64,000 nucleotides of DNA, from the NCBI RefSeq assembly GCF_020164535.1, contig NZ_JAIQZC010000003.1:124001-188000 (forward strand), in the 5' to 3' direction. Positions 37,254 through 45,938 of this stretch are shown one piece after another (the first letter of the stretch is position 1; each line of letters begins with the position of its first letter). The DNA is from Psychroflexus montanilacus (lineage in GTDB: Bacteria; Bacteroidota; Bacteroidia; Flavobacteriales; Flavobacteriaceae). Under the pieces are notes generated by a model that made no database searches, was not told the DNA's origin, and saw only the letters and a list, made by a program, of their open reading frames with translations. The position numbers and the translations under genes were made by a program.

Positions 37254-38719
37254 TGTTTGATTACAGGCGCTCTTTACGGACCCGTATTTTTATCTCCATG
37301 ATAGCTTTGGTGGTGGGGGCCTCTATATTGATTGCAGGAGTGACCATTTACCAATTCAAAGAAGAAGCAAAAGAGCTGCACAGAGAAAAACTCAATCGAA
37401 AAGAAAACGCCATTCGGGCCAATATCAATTACGTGTTGAGGACCACAACTTATCCGGTAGACACAGAAAGCTTATCTCTTATTTTTAAAGAAAAAATATA
37501 CGAAATACAGGATATTCACAATACAGAAATTAATATTTACGATCTTAAAGGACGCCTGCTCAAATCCTCGAAGGCGACTTTTTACATGGATTCTGTCGAA
37601 ACCCAAATGAACCCTCAAAAAGTGGAAGCGCTTCAAAACTCGGCTACTAAGAAATATGTGGAGAATTTTAAAATCAATGACCAAAACTATCAATCGTCTT
37701 ACACCTATATTTTAGACAATTACTTTAAGCCTATCGGGATTTTGAATCTGCCTTATATTGAAGACGACGGATTCTTGCAAAGAGAACTGAAAGATTTCCT
37801 GATTCTGTTATCTCAAGTGTATTTATTTATGCTTATTTCTGCAATAGTACTGGCTTATTTCTTATCCAAATACATTACAAGTTCACTCCAGTCTATCAGC
37901 AAGAAAATCATTACAACCCGATTAGATCAGAGCAATCCTAAAATTTCGTACGAAGAGATCAGCTACGAAATCAAACCTTTAGTAAAGGCCTACAATGGAA
38001 TGATTGATGAACTGGAAGAAAGCGCTTTAAAACTCGCTAAAACTGAACGGGAAGAAGCCTGGCGGCAAATGGCACGACAAGTCGCGCACGAAATCAAAAA
38101 CCCACTTACTCCAATGCGTTTGAGTATGCAGAGTTTTGAACGTAATTTTGACCCAAATCATCCTGACATCGAAAAAAGGGTAAAAGAGTTTTCGAAAACC
38201 ATCATCCAACAAATCGATAATTTAAGTGCAATCGCAGGAGCTTTTTCAGATTTTGCAAAAATGCCTGCGCAACAAAACGAAAGTTTAAATGCTGTCGAAA
38301 TCATAAGACTAGCACTTGATATTTTTAACGATAATAAAATTCAATTTTCTTCAGAAAAAGAAAAGATCAAGATTAAATTTGATAGAAGTCAATTGATTCG
38401 GATCATTACCAATTTGGTTAAAAATGCCATTCAGGCCACTGAACACTTAGAAAACCCAATTATTGCAGTCAATATCCACACTGATGATCACAATGCCATT
38501 ATCACAGTAGAAGATAACGGTGTTGGTATTGCTGAAGACATGCAGGAGCGTATTTTTGAACCAAGGTTTACCACCAAATCCAGTGGTATGGGACTTGGCT
38601 TAGGAATGGTAAAAAATATTGTTGAAACTTATAAAGGAGATATAAAACTGACCTCAAAACCTGATCAAGGCACTATCTTTACCCTAAAATTTCCAAAAAC
38701 TGATACTCATGACATTTGA
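37253..38719 (+). CDS. Membrane sensor histidine kinase (NtrY-like)
   Basis: The 488-residue protein has two membrane segments (about 13-33 and 183-205) enclosing a periplasmic sensor region, a linker or HAMP-like region to about 265, a HisKA domain with H279 in RQVAHEIKNPLTPMRL, and an ATPase domain with NLVKNAIQAT, DNGVGI and GMGLGLGMVKN. The HEIKNPLTP motif is characteristic of NtrY/NtrB-like kinases. It has no cognate regulator beside it. It overlaps hemJ by one base and the enoyl-CoA hydratase gene by 11, an unusual place for a kinase. Confidence 0.9.
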   Translation: MFDYRRSLRTRIFISMIALVVGASILIAGVTIYQFKEEAKELHREKLNRKENAIRANINYVLRTTTYPVDTESLSLIFKEKIYEIQDIHNTEINIYDLKGRLLKSSKATFYMDSVETQMNPQKVEALQNSATKKYVENFKINDQNYQSSYTYILDNYFKPIGILNLPYIEDDGFLQRELKDFLILLSQVYLFMLISAIVLAYFLSKYITSSLQSISKKIITTRLDQSNPKISYEEISYEIKPLVKAYNGMIDELEESALKLAKTEREEAWRQMARQVAHEIKNPLTPMRLSMQSFERNFDPNHPDIEKRVKEFSKTIIQQIDNLSAIAGAFSDFAKMPAQQNESLNAVEIIRLALDIFNDNKIQFSSEKEKIKIKFDRSQLIRIITNLVKNAIQATEHLENPIIAVNIHTDDHNAIITVEDNGVGIAEDMQERIFEPRFTTKSSGMGLGLGMVKNIVETYKGDIKLTSKPDQGTIFTLKFPKTDTHDI

Positions 38720-39485
38720 AAATTTACAAGTAAATATCCAAGATCGCATAGCGACTGTTTATATCGATAGACCCAAAAAGTTGAATGCGCTCAATAGAGC
38801 CACTATTGAAGAACTTCATGAGGCTTTCAAAGCGCTTCGCGATGATAATGAAGCAGCAGTTATCATTCTAACAGGGACTGGAGAAAAAGCCTTTGTGGCG
38901 GGAGCAGATATTTCAGAATTTGCTGATTATTCCGTTGAACAAGGTAAAGATTTGGCAGCGAAAGGTCAGGAACTTGTCTTTGATTATATCGCCAACTTTC
39001 CAAAACCTGTCATTGCTGCTGTCAATGGCTTCGCTCTTGGTGGAGGTTTAGAACTTGCCATGTCGGCGCATTTCAGAATTGCGAGTGATAACGCTAAATT
39101 AGGTCTGCCAGAGACCTCTTTGGGAGTGATTCCAGGGTATGGAGGTACGCAACGTTTGCCACAACTGGTTGGGAAAGGCAGAGCTATGGAGATGATCATG
39201 ACGGCGGGGATGATTGATGCAGAAACGGCCAAAAATTATGGTCTTGTGAATCATGTGACTAACATTGAGGAGTTAATTCCTCTTGCTGAAAAACTTGCAG
39301 GGAAAATTTTAAACAATTCCATGCAGGCCATCTCGGTGGCGATTGAAGCGGTCAATGATAATTATAAAGACGGCGTCAACGGATTTGAAACCGAAATTGA
39401 AAATTTCGGAAAATCTTTTGGAACCGATGATTTTAAAGAAGGCACACAAGCCTTTCTAAACAAACAAAAAGCAAATTTTAAATAA
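38709..39485 (+). CDS. Enoyl-CoA hydratase/isomerase family protein
   Basis: This crotonase-fold enzyme of 258 residues hydrates enoyl-CoA, most likely in fatty-acid or butyrate-type metabolism. The oxyanion-hole regions GEKAFVAGADISEF and VNGFALGGGLELAM and the catalytic-glutamate regions GLPETSLGVIPGYGGTQRLP are complete, including both Glu residues expected of a hydratase. The start overlaps the kinase gene by 11 bases, and hemB begins one base after the stop codon. Confidence 0.92.
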   Translation: MTFENLQVNIQDRIATVYIDRPKKLNALNRATIEELHEAFKALRDDNEAAVIILTGTGEKAFVAGADISEFADYSVEQGKDLAAKGQELVFDYIANFPKPVIAAVNGFALGGGLELAMSAHFRIASDNAKLGLPETSLGVIPGYGGTQRLPQLVGKGRAMEMIMTAGMIDAETAKNYGLVNHVTNIEELIPLAEKLAGKILNNSMQAISVAIEAVNDNYKDGVNGFETEIENFGKSFGTDDFKEGTQAFLNKQKANFK

Positions 39486-39486
39486 T

Positions 39487-40473
39487 ATGTTTCCACTGCA
39501 AAGACACCGCCGTTTAAGGCAAAACGAGTCGATTCGCTCTTTAATCAGAGAAACTCACTTAAGTCCAACTGATTTTATAGTGCCGCTTTTTGTGGTGGAA
39601 GGTAAAGGGGTAAAAGACGAGATCGCTTCCATGCCTAATTATTTTAGGTTCAGTTTAGATCTGCTTTCCAAAGAAGTCAAGGAGCTTTGGCAGATGGGTT
39701 TAAAGTCAGTTTTGCTCTTTGTGAAAGTCGATGGAAAACTAAAAGACAATCGGGGTGAAGAAGCCGTTAATCCCAACGGGTTGATGCAAAGAGCCATCAA
39801 AACCGTAAAAGACGCTGCGCCAGAAATGCTGGTGATGACCGATGTGGCCCTGGATCCTTACTCTATCTATGGTCATGACGGGATTGTAGATCAAGGTAAA
39901 ATCGTTAATGACAGGACCAACTCTTTCCTTGCTCAGATGGCCTTGAGCCACGCTCAGGCTGGAGCAGATTTTGTAGCGCCCAGCGATATGATGGATGGCA
40001 GAATTTTGGAAATACGTAGCGTTTTAGAAGATGCCCATTTTACCGATGTGGGAATCATGAGTTATTCAGCCAAATTTGCCTCAGCGTTTTACGGACCCTT
40101 TAGAGATGCACTGGACTCGGCGCCAGTCGACGTCAAAGACATTCCAAAAGACAAAAAAACCTATCAGATGGATCCAGCCAATAGAAGTGAGGCGCTGAAA
40201 GAAACTTTTAGTGATATCGACGAAGGTGCGGACATCGTGATGGTGAAGCCAGGTTTGTGTTACCTTGATATCGTAAGAGATATTGCCAACGAAGTGGAAG
40301 TACCTGTGGCAGTTTATCAGGTGAGTGGAGAGTATGCGATGATCAAAGCCGCCTCAGAAAAAGGATGGCTAGACCACGATGCCGTGATGCTGGAACAGTT
40401 AACAGCCATCAAAAGAGCAGGAGCTAGTATGATCGCTAGTTACTTTGCTAAGGATGCGGTGAAATTGCTCTAA
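39487..40473 (+). CDS. hemB: Porphobilinogen synthase (delta-aminolevulinate dehydratase)
   Basis: This enzyme condenses two molecules of 5-aminolevulinate into porphobilinogen. The 328-residue protein has the two active-site lysines in YSAKFASAFYGPFRDA and VMVKPGLCYLD. The metal-binding segment reads DVALDPYSIYGHDG, with Asp instead of the zinc-binding cysteines, so it belongs to the magnesium/potassium-dependent type. It is one base from the enoyl-CoA hydratase gene and 51 bases from hemE. Confidence 0.96.
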   Translation: MFPLQRHRRLRQNESIRSLIRETHLSPTDFIVPLFVVEGKGVKDEIASMPNYFRFSLDLLSKEVKELWQMGLKSVLLFVKVDGKLKDNRGEEAVNPNGLMQRAIKTVKDAAPEMLVMTDVALDPYSIYGHDGIVDQGKIVNDRTNSFLAQMALSHAQAGADFVAPSDMMDGRILEIRSVLEDAHFTDVGIMSYSAKFASAFYGPFRDALDSAPVDVKDIPKDKKTYQMDPANRSEALKETFSDIDEGADIVMVKPGLCYLDIVRDIANEVEVPVAVYQVSGEYAMIKAASEKGWLDHDAVMLEQLTAIKRAGASMIASYFAKDAVKLL

Positions 40474-40479
40474 GTGCTT

Positions 40480-40487
40480 TATTTTTG
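40480..40487 (+). promoter_or_regulatory. Candidate -7 box for hemE
   Basis: TATTTTTG fits TAnnTTTG and lies in the hemB-hemE gap, 37 bases before the hemE start. No good -33 match, so it may be an internal promoter. Confidence 0.4.
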
Positions 40488-40524
40488 CCGCTTTAAATTC
40501 AAATAGGATTTCAATTCAAATTCA

Positions 40525-41550
40525 ATGATAAAAAACGATTTATTTTTAAAAGCTTTAAAAGGAGAAACCGTTGAACGTCCTCCAGTGTGGATGATGCGAC
40601 AAGCAGGACGTTACCTTCCCGACTTTATGAAGCTTAAAGAAAAATACGATTTCTTTACCCGTTGCCGTACGCCAGAATTGGCCACTGAAATCACTGTGAT
40701 GCCCATTCATCAGGTAGGCACGGATGCAGCGATTCTGTTTAGTGATATTCTGGTGGTTCCGCAAGCTATGAACATAGAAGTGGAGATGCGGCCAGGCGTT
40801 GGCCCTTGGTTGCCCAAGCCTATCCGAGACCGAAAAACCCTGGACCAGGTAATTGTTCCAGACGTTTACGAAGAACTTGGCTATGTGTATGAGGCGATCA
40901 AAATGACCAAGCAGGAACTCAACGATGAAGTGCCACTGATTGGTTTTGCGGGTTCTCCATGGACAATTTTCTGTTACTGCGTACAAGGTCAAGGTTCCAA
41001 AAACTTCGACAAGGCTAAAGAATTTTGCTTTACCGAGCCTGAAATGGCGCATGAATTACTGCAGAAAATCACCGACACAACCATCGCTTATCTCAAAGGA
41101 AAAGTAGAAGCGGGTGTGGATGCAGTTCAGGTGTTTGACTCATGGGGAGGTATGTTGTCTCCAGTGGATTATCAGGAATTTTCCTGGCCTTACATTCAGC
41201 AGATCATCGATGCGTTGAAGGAAGATATCCCAGTCATTGCCTTTGGCAAAGGCTGCTGGTTTGCACTCGACGTGATGGCTAAGTCTGGTGCTACAGCACT
41301 TGGGGTAGACTGGACTTGCTCTCCCAGAAACGCAAGATACCTTACGGGCGGAAACATTACCTTACAAGGCAACTTTGATCCGTCACGCTTATTCTCACCG
41401 CCTAAAGACATCAAAAGGATGGTGCATCAGATGATCGATGAATTTGGCAAAGATCGCTATATAGTAAATCTGGGCCACGGCATCTTGCCTAATATTCCAG
41501 TAGAAAATGCCAAAGCTTTTGTAGAGGCGGTGAAAGAATATAAGGCGTAA
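40525..41550 (+). CDS. hemE: Uroporphyrinogen decarboxylase
   Basis: This enzyme removes four carboxyl groups from uroporphyrinogen III to give coproporphyrinogen III. The 341-residue protein has the N-terminal signature [16 protein letters not shown] with its two arginines, the [12 protein letters not shown] motif and a C-terminal [11 protein letters not shown]. It is the last gene in the heme group of this region. A strong palindromic terminator follows. Confidence 0.97.
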   Translation: MIKNDLFLKALKGETVERPPVWMMRQAGRYLPDFMKLKEKYDFFTRCRTPELATEITVMPIHQVGTDAAILFSDILVVPQAMNIEVEMRPGVGPWLPKPIRDRKTLDQVIVPDVYEELGYVYEAIKMTKQELNDEVPLIGFAGSPWTIFCYCVQGQGSKNFDKAKEFCFTEPEMAHELLQKITDTTIAYLKGKVEAGVDAVQVFDSWGGMLSPVDYQEFSWPYIQQIIDALKEDIPVIAFGKGCWFALDVMAKSGATALGVDWTCSPRNARYLTGGNITLQGNFDPSRLFSPPKDIKRMVHQMIDEFGKDRYIVNLGHGILPNIPVENAKAFVEAVKEYKA

Positions 41551-41569
41551 CAACTTCTATACACTTTAA

Positions 41570-41600
41570 GGCCTGTGAGGTTTACAAAACCTCACAGGCC
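41570..41600 (+). terminator. Palindromic terminator after hemE
   Basis: GGCCTGTGAGGTTT and AAACCTCACAGGCC pair perfectly over 14 bases around ACA and are followed by TATTTTCTT. Related palindromes at 5782-5806 and 45708-45735 suggest that it belongs to a dispersed family. Confidence 0.75.
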
Positions 41601-41627
41601 TATTTTCTTAATACTTTCCCTTTTTTC

Positions 41628-41737
41628 TGATTTTGCAACTGCTGGCTTTTGGCTGTTTCGACATTCAGCTTGATCCTCAAGCTATATTAAAGTGACGTCC
41701 TGGGCTTCACGAACTTACTGAAGTCGGCGTTAGAGTT
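41628..41737. repeat. 110-bp interspersed repeat, copy B
   Basis: Has the same ordered blocks as copies A and C, including ACTGC, GACATTCAGCTT, GACGTCCTG and ACTGAAGTCGGCG. It sits just after the hemE palindrome. Confidence 0.6.
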
Positions 41738-41885
41738 TCTTCTATACTCTTAAAAAATTAAGAAATATCATCTTCATTTCTTTTATCTGATTCTCTTTGA
41801 TTTTGCTTTAATGTCCTTTAAATTCTGGTGTTAAGCGTAATATTTTTCATTTTTAGTCATCAATTTATTAATAAAAACTTAAAAT

Positions 41886-41924
41886 TTACGGTTTTCCCGT
41901 AGCAATTGTACGGTCGAACCGTAA
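41886..41924. repeat. Nested inverted repeat upstream of the S8 protease gene
   Basis: Outer arms TTACGGTT/AACCGTAA pair over eight bases and inner arms CCGTA/TACGG over five. It may be an operator or leader hairpin. Confidence 0.5.
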
Positions 41925-41943
41925 CAAAAGTTTAAGAAAAAAT

Positions 41944-41974
41944 GCGTCTTTTACAATTAATGTAAAATAAGCGC
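41944..41974. repeat. Second inverted repeat upstream of the S8 protease gene
   Basis: TTTTACA and TGTAAAA enclose ATTAA, with GCG and CGC placed further out. It lies 20 bases after the nested inverted repeat. Confidence 0.45.
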
Positions 41975-42126
41975 AATTTTGAATAGTTTAATACACTTAC
42001 TCTTCCAATATCATGATCTTCATTCCAGGAACATATTTTCACATGGTTTCCGCTGACGGTAACATTCTTTCCGACCAATCTGAACCTCTCAAATGAGGAC
42101 ATTACCATTAATTTAATCACAAACAA

Positions 42127-45100
42127 ATGAATCAAAAATTATTTACTCGAGTTTCGACTCTCGCTACTTTAGTTGGTTTTTCTTTTTTAGGATTAGCTCA
42201 AACTGAGCAACAGCAAGAAGAAATCACATCCAGATATGATATGAATGTCTTATCTAACCTGGAAAGCGAATTCAAAGCTAAATCAGAAGAACAGAAATTA
42301 AGAATCAATCAGTATGCAAAATCCAATTCTCTTGAGAAAGAATTGAAAATGAAGGATGGAAGTTATGCCGAACTACAGCGCATAGAAGAAGATGGAAGTC
42401 TTATTTATTACACCACTTACAACGTTGCTGCGGCGAGATCTACCAGAACCAATCACGTGAACTCTGGAGGGTCCTTAGGACTAAGCTTAGACGGACAAAA
42501 TATGATTTCCTACGTGTGGGATGGCGGTCACCCAAGAGTGACCCATCAGGAATATACAAACAACCGGGTTACTATACAGGATGCTGCCGCAGAAGGCGGT
42601 GTTCAGCTCAACTTTCATGCGGCTCACGTCACAGGTACAATCGTAGCTTCTGGTGTGGTACCCAACGCCAAAGGGATGGCGCCACAAGCCAGAGCAAGAA
42701 CTTACAAGTGGAACGATGACCTTACCGAAGCAACTTCAGCTGCAGCTAATGGGATGCTGGTTTCGAACCATTCTTACGGTTTCAATTCTCAGTTTGTTCC
42801 AGATTATTATTTTGGAGCTTATATCAATGATTCCAGAGACTGGGACAATCTACAATACAACGCCCCTTACTACTTGATGGTGGTTGCCGCAGGAAATGAT
42901 GGTACAGCCAACGTAAATGCTTCACCGCTAAGCCCAGCCAATCCACAATATGATAAACTTACTGGACATTCTGTAGCTAAAAACACTATGGTGGTGGCTA
43001 GTGCTCAGGATGCTAATGTGGATAACAATGGGAATTTAGTTTCTGTTAATATCAGTTCTTTTAGTAGTCAGGGACCAACCGATGATTTTAGAATTAAGCC
43101 TGATATTACGGGTAATGGTCAGGGGGTTTACTCTACCTACGACAATAGCAATACGGCATACAACAGCATATCCGGAACTTCCATGGCCTCGCCAAATGTT
43201 GCAGGATCTTTACTTTTACTTCAGCAACACGCCAACGACATGAATGGTAGTTATTTAAGAGCTTCAACTTTAAAAGGAATTGCCCTTCATACCGCAGATG
43301 ATGCCGGTCAAACAGGACCAGATGCGATTTTTGGATGGGGGTTGATGAACACGAAACGTGCAGCAGAAGCGATTTCTAACAACGGACAGGGCGCTCTTAT
43401 CAGCGAATTAACCTTAATGCCCGGGGATACCTATTCTGTAGAAGTAGAAAGTGACGGTGTCAATGATCTTTTGGCTTCAATTTCCTGGACAGATCCTGCC
43501 GGGACTACTACAACCCAGACCAATTCTAATCAAGCCAGATTAATCAATGATCTGGACATTCGTGTCTCTAAAAATGCAACCACATTTACCCCATGGAGAC
43601 TTACAGGAGTTAACACTAATGGTAAAGGCGATAATACACGAGATCCTTTTGAACGCGTAGATGTTCAAAACGCTTCTGGAACTTATACAGTGACGGTAAG
43701 TCACAAAGGATCTTTAAGCGGTGGAAGCCAGAATTACAGTTTGGTTGTCACAGGACTCACCTCAGAGCCAGTAGCCTGTAATGCGGAAACACCAACGGGA
43801 CTTGCAGCTTCTGGTGTGGGGGCAACCTCTGCGATTTTAAACTGGGATGCAGTAGAATCTGCCTCTTATGATGTAAGATACAGAGTTTCTGGAACTACAA
43901 ACTGGACAGCAGTTTCTTCTGAAACTACCACAGCATCACTTGAGAATTTAGCAACAGAAACTACGTATGAAGCACAGGTAAGAAGCAAATGCGGAACAGA
44001 TAATTCAACTTATTCATCGTCTGTGAATTTTACAACGACAGAACAACAGTTAGCTTATTGTGATTCCAAAGGAAACAGTGTCGCAGATGAATTTATCGGA
44101 AGATTTCAATTAAACACCATCGATAATACTTCCGGTGGAGGGAATGGCTATTCAGATTTTACAAATGTTTCTACCGATTTGTCTAGCGGTGAGACCTATA
44201 ATTTCACAATAACACCTACCTGGACAGGAACGGTATATAACGAAGGTTATGCCATCTGGATTGATTACAACAAGGATGGAGATTTCAGTGATGCGGGAGA
44301 GCTGGTCTTTAGCAGAGCAGCCACCAATACCAGTTCTACAACAGGAAGCTTTACTGTCCCTGCAGGTGTTGAAGGAACCACGCGTTTGCGAGTGTCTATG
44401 AAGTACAACGCCATACCTGGCTCCTGCGAAACCTTTGCCTACGGCGAAGTAGAGGACTATACGATTAACCTTGGTGCTACTGCAGCAGATACACAACCCC
44501 CAAGCCAGCCAACCGCCTTTACAGCGTCAGATGTCACGGAGACATCAGTAAGTTTGTCCTGGAATGCCTCAACCGATAATGTTGGAGTTGATGTTTATGA
44601 AGTTTTACAAGGAGGATCTCTTATTGGCACAACAGCCAATACGAGTGTTCAAATCAACGGCTTATCTGCTGGAACGACCTATAACTTTGCCGTGAGAGCC
44701 AAAGATGAGGCAGGGAACACTTCAGACAGTGTTTCTTTGAGTGTGACGACAACCTCCAATATCGCATATTGTGATTCCAAAGGCAATAACTCCTCATTTG
44801 AATGGATTGATTTTGTAGGTTTAAATAACTTGTCCAATACAAGTGGTGATGATTCTGGCTATAAAGACAACACCAATCTGGTGGCCAACTTGCCTTATGG
44901 AAGCAATACACTACAGATCAGTGCTGGATTTTCTGGACAGTCGTACACTGAGTTTTGGAGGATTTGGATCGATTACAACCAGAATGGTGTGTTTGAAAGT
45001 AACGAACTGGTCGTGAGCGGTTCTTCTGCAAGTGCTGCGATATTGAGTGCCAGCTTCAACGTTCCCACTACAGCAACACCCGGCCCAACCCGTATGCGTG

Positions 45101-45477
45101 TGTCTATGAAGTACAATGCGGCACAGACAGCCTGTGAAACCTTTGCTTACGGCGAGGTAGAAGATTATACCGTAAATGTAGGTCAGGCCACCAGCAATTA
45201 CACCACTTTGAACGATGCAGAAACGCTTGGTCAAGCTGAAGAAGACCTTTTCAATATGGAATTGTATCCTAACCCTGTGAAAGGCGAAGTTGTTAACTTA
45301 AAAGTGTCTTCCAAAACATCATTGAGCTATACGCTTTACGATATTTCCGGCAGACAATTGAGCCAGGGGAAAGTGCTTAACCAAAGTATACCTTTAGATA
45401 ATTTATCCAGTGGGGTTTACCTCATCAAACTGGATGATGGCCAAAAGACCTTTACCAGAAAATTGGTTAAAGACTAA
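42127..45477 (+). CDS. Secreted S8 (subtilisin-family) serine protease with Fn3 and GEVED domains, T9SS cargo
   Basis: A 1116-residue secreted protease. The domains are a signal peptide (about 1-24), a short propeptide, a peptidase S8 domain with D132, H167 (HAAHVTG), N257 and S352 (SGTSMASPNVAG), a P/CUB-like domain (about 425-545), a fibronectin III domain (about 550-635), a first GEVED domain (about 645-780), a second Fn3 (about 785-875), a second GEVED domain (about 880-1020) and a C-terminal Por sorting domain starting at LYPNPVKGE and ending in a Lys-rich tail. It should be exported by the type IX system and degrade extracellular protein. The His motif is unusual (FHAAH instead of HGTH). 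A terminator follows. Confidence 0.93.
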   Translation: MNQKLFTRVSTLATLVGFSFLGLAQTEQQQEEITSRYDMNVLSNLESEFKAKSEEQKLRINQYAKSNSLEKELKMKDGSYAELQRIEEDGSLIYYTTYNVAAARSTRTNHVNSGGSLGLSLDGQNMISYVWDGGHPRVTHQEYTNNRVTIQDAAAEGGVQLNFHAAHVTGTIVASGVVPNAKGMAPQARARTYKWNDDLTEATSAAANGMLVSNHSYGFNSQFVPDYYFGAYINDSRDWDNLQYNAPYYLMVVAAGNDGTANVNASPLSPANPQYDKLTGHSVAKNTMVVASAQDANVDNNGNLVSVNISSFSSQGPTDDFRIKPDITGNGQGVYSTYDNSNTAYNSISGTSMASPNVAGSLLLLQQHANDMNGSYLRASTLKGIALHTADDAGQTGPDAIFGWGLMNTKRAAEAISNNGQGALISELTLMPGDTYSVEVESDGVNDLLASISWTDPAGTTTTQTNSNQARLINDLDIRVSKNATTFTPWRLTGVNTNGKGDNTRDPFERVDVQNASGTYTVTVSHKGSLSGGSQNYSLVVTGLTSEPVACNAETPTGLAASGVGATSAILNWDAVESASYDVRYRVSGTTNWTAVSSETTTASLENLATETTYEAQVRSKCGTDNSTYSSSVNFTTTEQQLAYCDSKGNSVADEFIGRFQLNTIDNTSGGGNGYSDFTNVSTDLSSGETYNFTITPTWTGTVYNEGYAIWIDYNKDGDFSDAGELVFSRAATNTSSTTGSFTVPAGVEGTTRLRVSMKYNAIPGSCETFAYGEVEDYTINLGATAADTQPPSQPTAFTASDVTETSVSLSWNASTDNVGVDVYEVLQGGSLIGTTANTSVQINGLSAGTTYNFAVRAKDEAGNTSDSVSLSVTTTSNIAYCDSKGNNSSFEWIDFVGLNNLSNTSGDDSGYKDNTNLVANLPYGSNTLQISAGFSGQSYTEFWRIWIDYNQNGVFESNELVVSGSSASAAILSASFNVPTTATPGPTRMRVSMKYNAAQTACETFAYGEVEDYTVNVGQATSNYTTLNDAETLGQAEEDLFNMELYPNPVKGEVVNLKVSSKTSLSYTLYDISGRQLSQGKVLNQSIPLDNLSSGVYLIKLDDGQKTFTRKLVKD

Positions 45478-45501
45478 TTCCTAGATTCTCATTTTATTGT
45501 G

Positions 45502-45528
45502 AAACCACTCCATTGGAGTGGTTTTTTT
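45502..45528 (+). terminator. Terminator of the S8 protease gene
   Basis: AAACCACTCC and GGAGTGGTTT pair perfectly around ATT and are followed by four or more T residues. Confidence 0.85.
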
Positions 45529-45561
45529 ATGTTTTTTGAATTAGGCTGATGAAGGTTTATT

Positions 45562-45672
45562 TTGATTTTACCACTGCAAATTTTGATGTTTTGAGACATT
45601 AAGCTTTGCACTTTATTTTGAAATCATGTGGCGTGTGGGTTTTAAAGTTCTTACTGAAGTCGGCTTGAGATT
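45562..45672. repeat. 110-bp interspersed repeat, copy C
   Basis: Contains ACCACTGC, GACATTAAGCTT and CTTACTGAAGTCGGC in the same order and spacing as copies A and B. It is the closest to copy B at the 3' end. Confidence 0.6.
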
Positions 45673-45707
45673 AAAATGTGCAATTATATTACTTTGGTGA
45701 TGCCAAG

Positions 45708-45735
45708 CCTGTCAGATTTTCAAAACCTTAAAGGT
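45708..45735. repeat. Decayed palindrome of the CCTGTGAGGTTT family
   Basis: CCTGTCAGATTTT and AAAACCTTAAAGG pair partly around a single C. Sequence resembles the perfect palindrome at 41570-41600. Confidence 0.4.
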
Positions 45736-45756
45736 TGATTTGTTTCGGGATGGCTT

Positions 45757-45928
45757 GCGTTAGGGATAGCAGTGGAAAGCTCATGAAGTAAAAACCCATT
45801 TTAAAACTAAAGCCTGGCGAAGCAACCAACGGAAGCTCTTGCCAGGCTGATAGTTTTTTTGGGTTGTACTGAAATGACTTGAAACGTATAGCCCGACCTC
45901 TCCCCAAGGCACTGGGGAGAGGTAACGC
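45757..45928 (+). ncRNA. Structured RNA resembling the Flavo-1 class
   Basis: The 172-base element is closed by GCGTTA (45757-45762) pairing with TAACGC (45923-45928). Inside are a conserved-looking TAGGGATAGCAG segment, a long variable hairpin (arms 45793-45818 and 45841-45865, about 25 bases each with few mismatches), a TAGCCCG segment, and a perfect 11-bp hairpin ACCTCTCCCCA/TGGGGAGAGGT (45896-45923) abutting the closing stem. This architecture and the GCGTTAGGGAT...AGCCCGACC...ACGCCC skeleton recall a widespread flavobacterial intergenic RNA; I believe it is the Flavo-1 motif but cannot check the model. Promoter and function are unknown. Confidence 0.55.
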
Positions 45929-45938
45929 CCATAGTTTA

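Larger units (their letters stand above)
41551..42126. other. Gene-free stretch between hemE and the S8 protease
   Basis: This 576-base stretch holds the hemE terminator (41570-41600), copy B of the 110-bp repeat, two inverted repeats (41886-41924 and 41944-41974), and a 27-codon open frame (42013-42096) without known similarity. No TAnnTTTG box is seen before the protease gene; its leader may be long and structured. Confidence 0.6.
45478..45938. other. Gene-free stretch rich in palindromes and a structured RNA
   Basis: In 461 bases between convergent genes there are: the protease terminator (45502-45528), copy C of the 110-bp repeat (45562-45672), a decayed CCTGTCAG palindrome (45708-45735), and a Flavo-1-like structured RNA (45757-45928). 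No protein-coding gene is credible. Confidence 0.7.

Noticed and set aside
40555-41052. A 165-codon minus-strand frame inside hemE
   Set aside because: It is the antisense of the most conserved part of hemE; long antisense frames are common in coding DNA and no family is recognisable.
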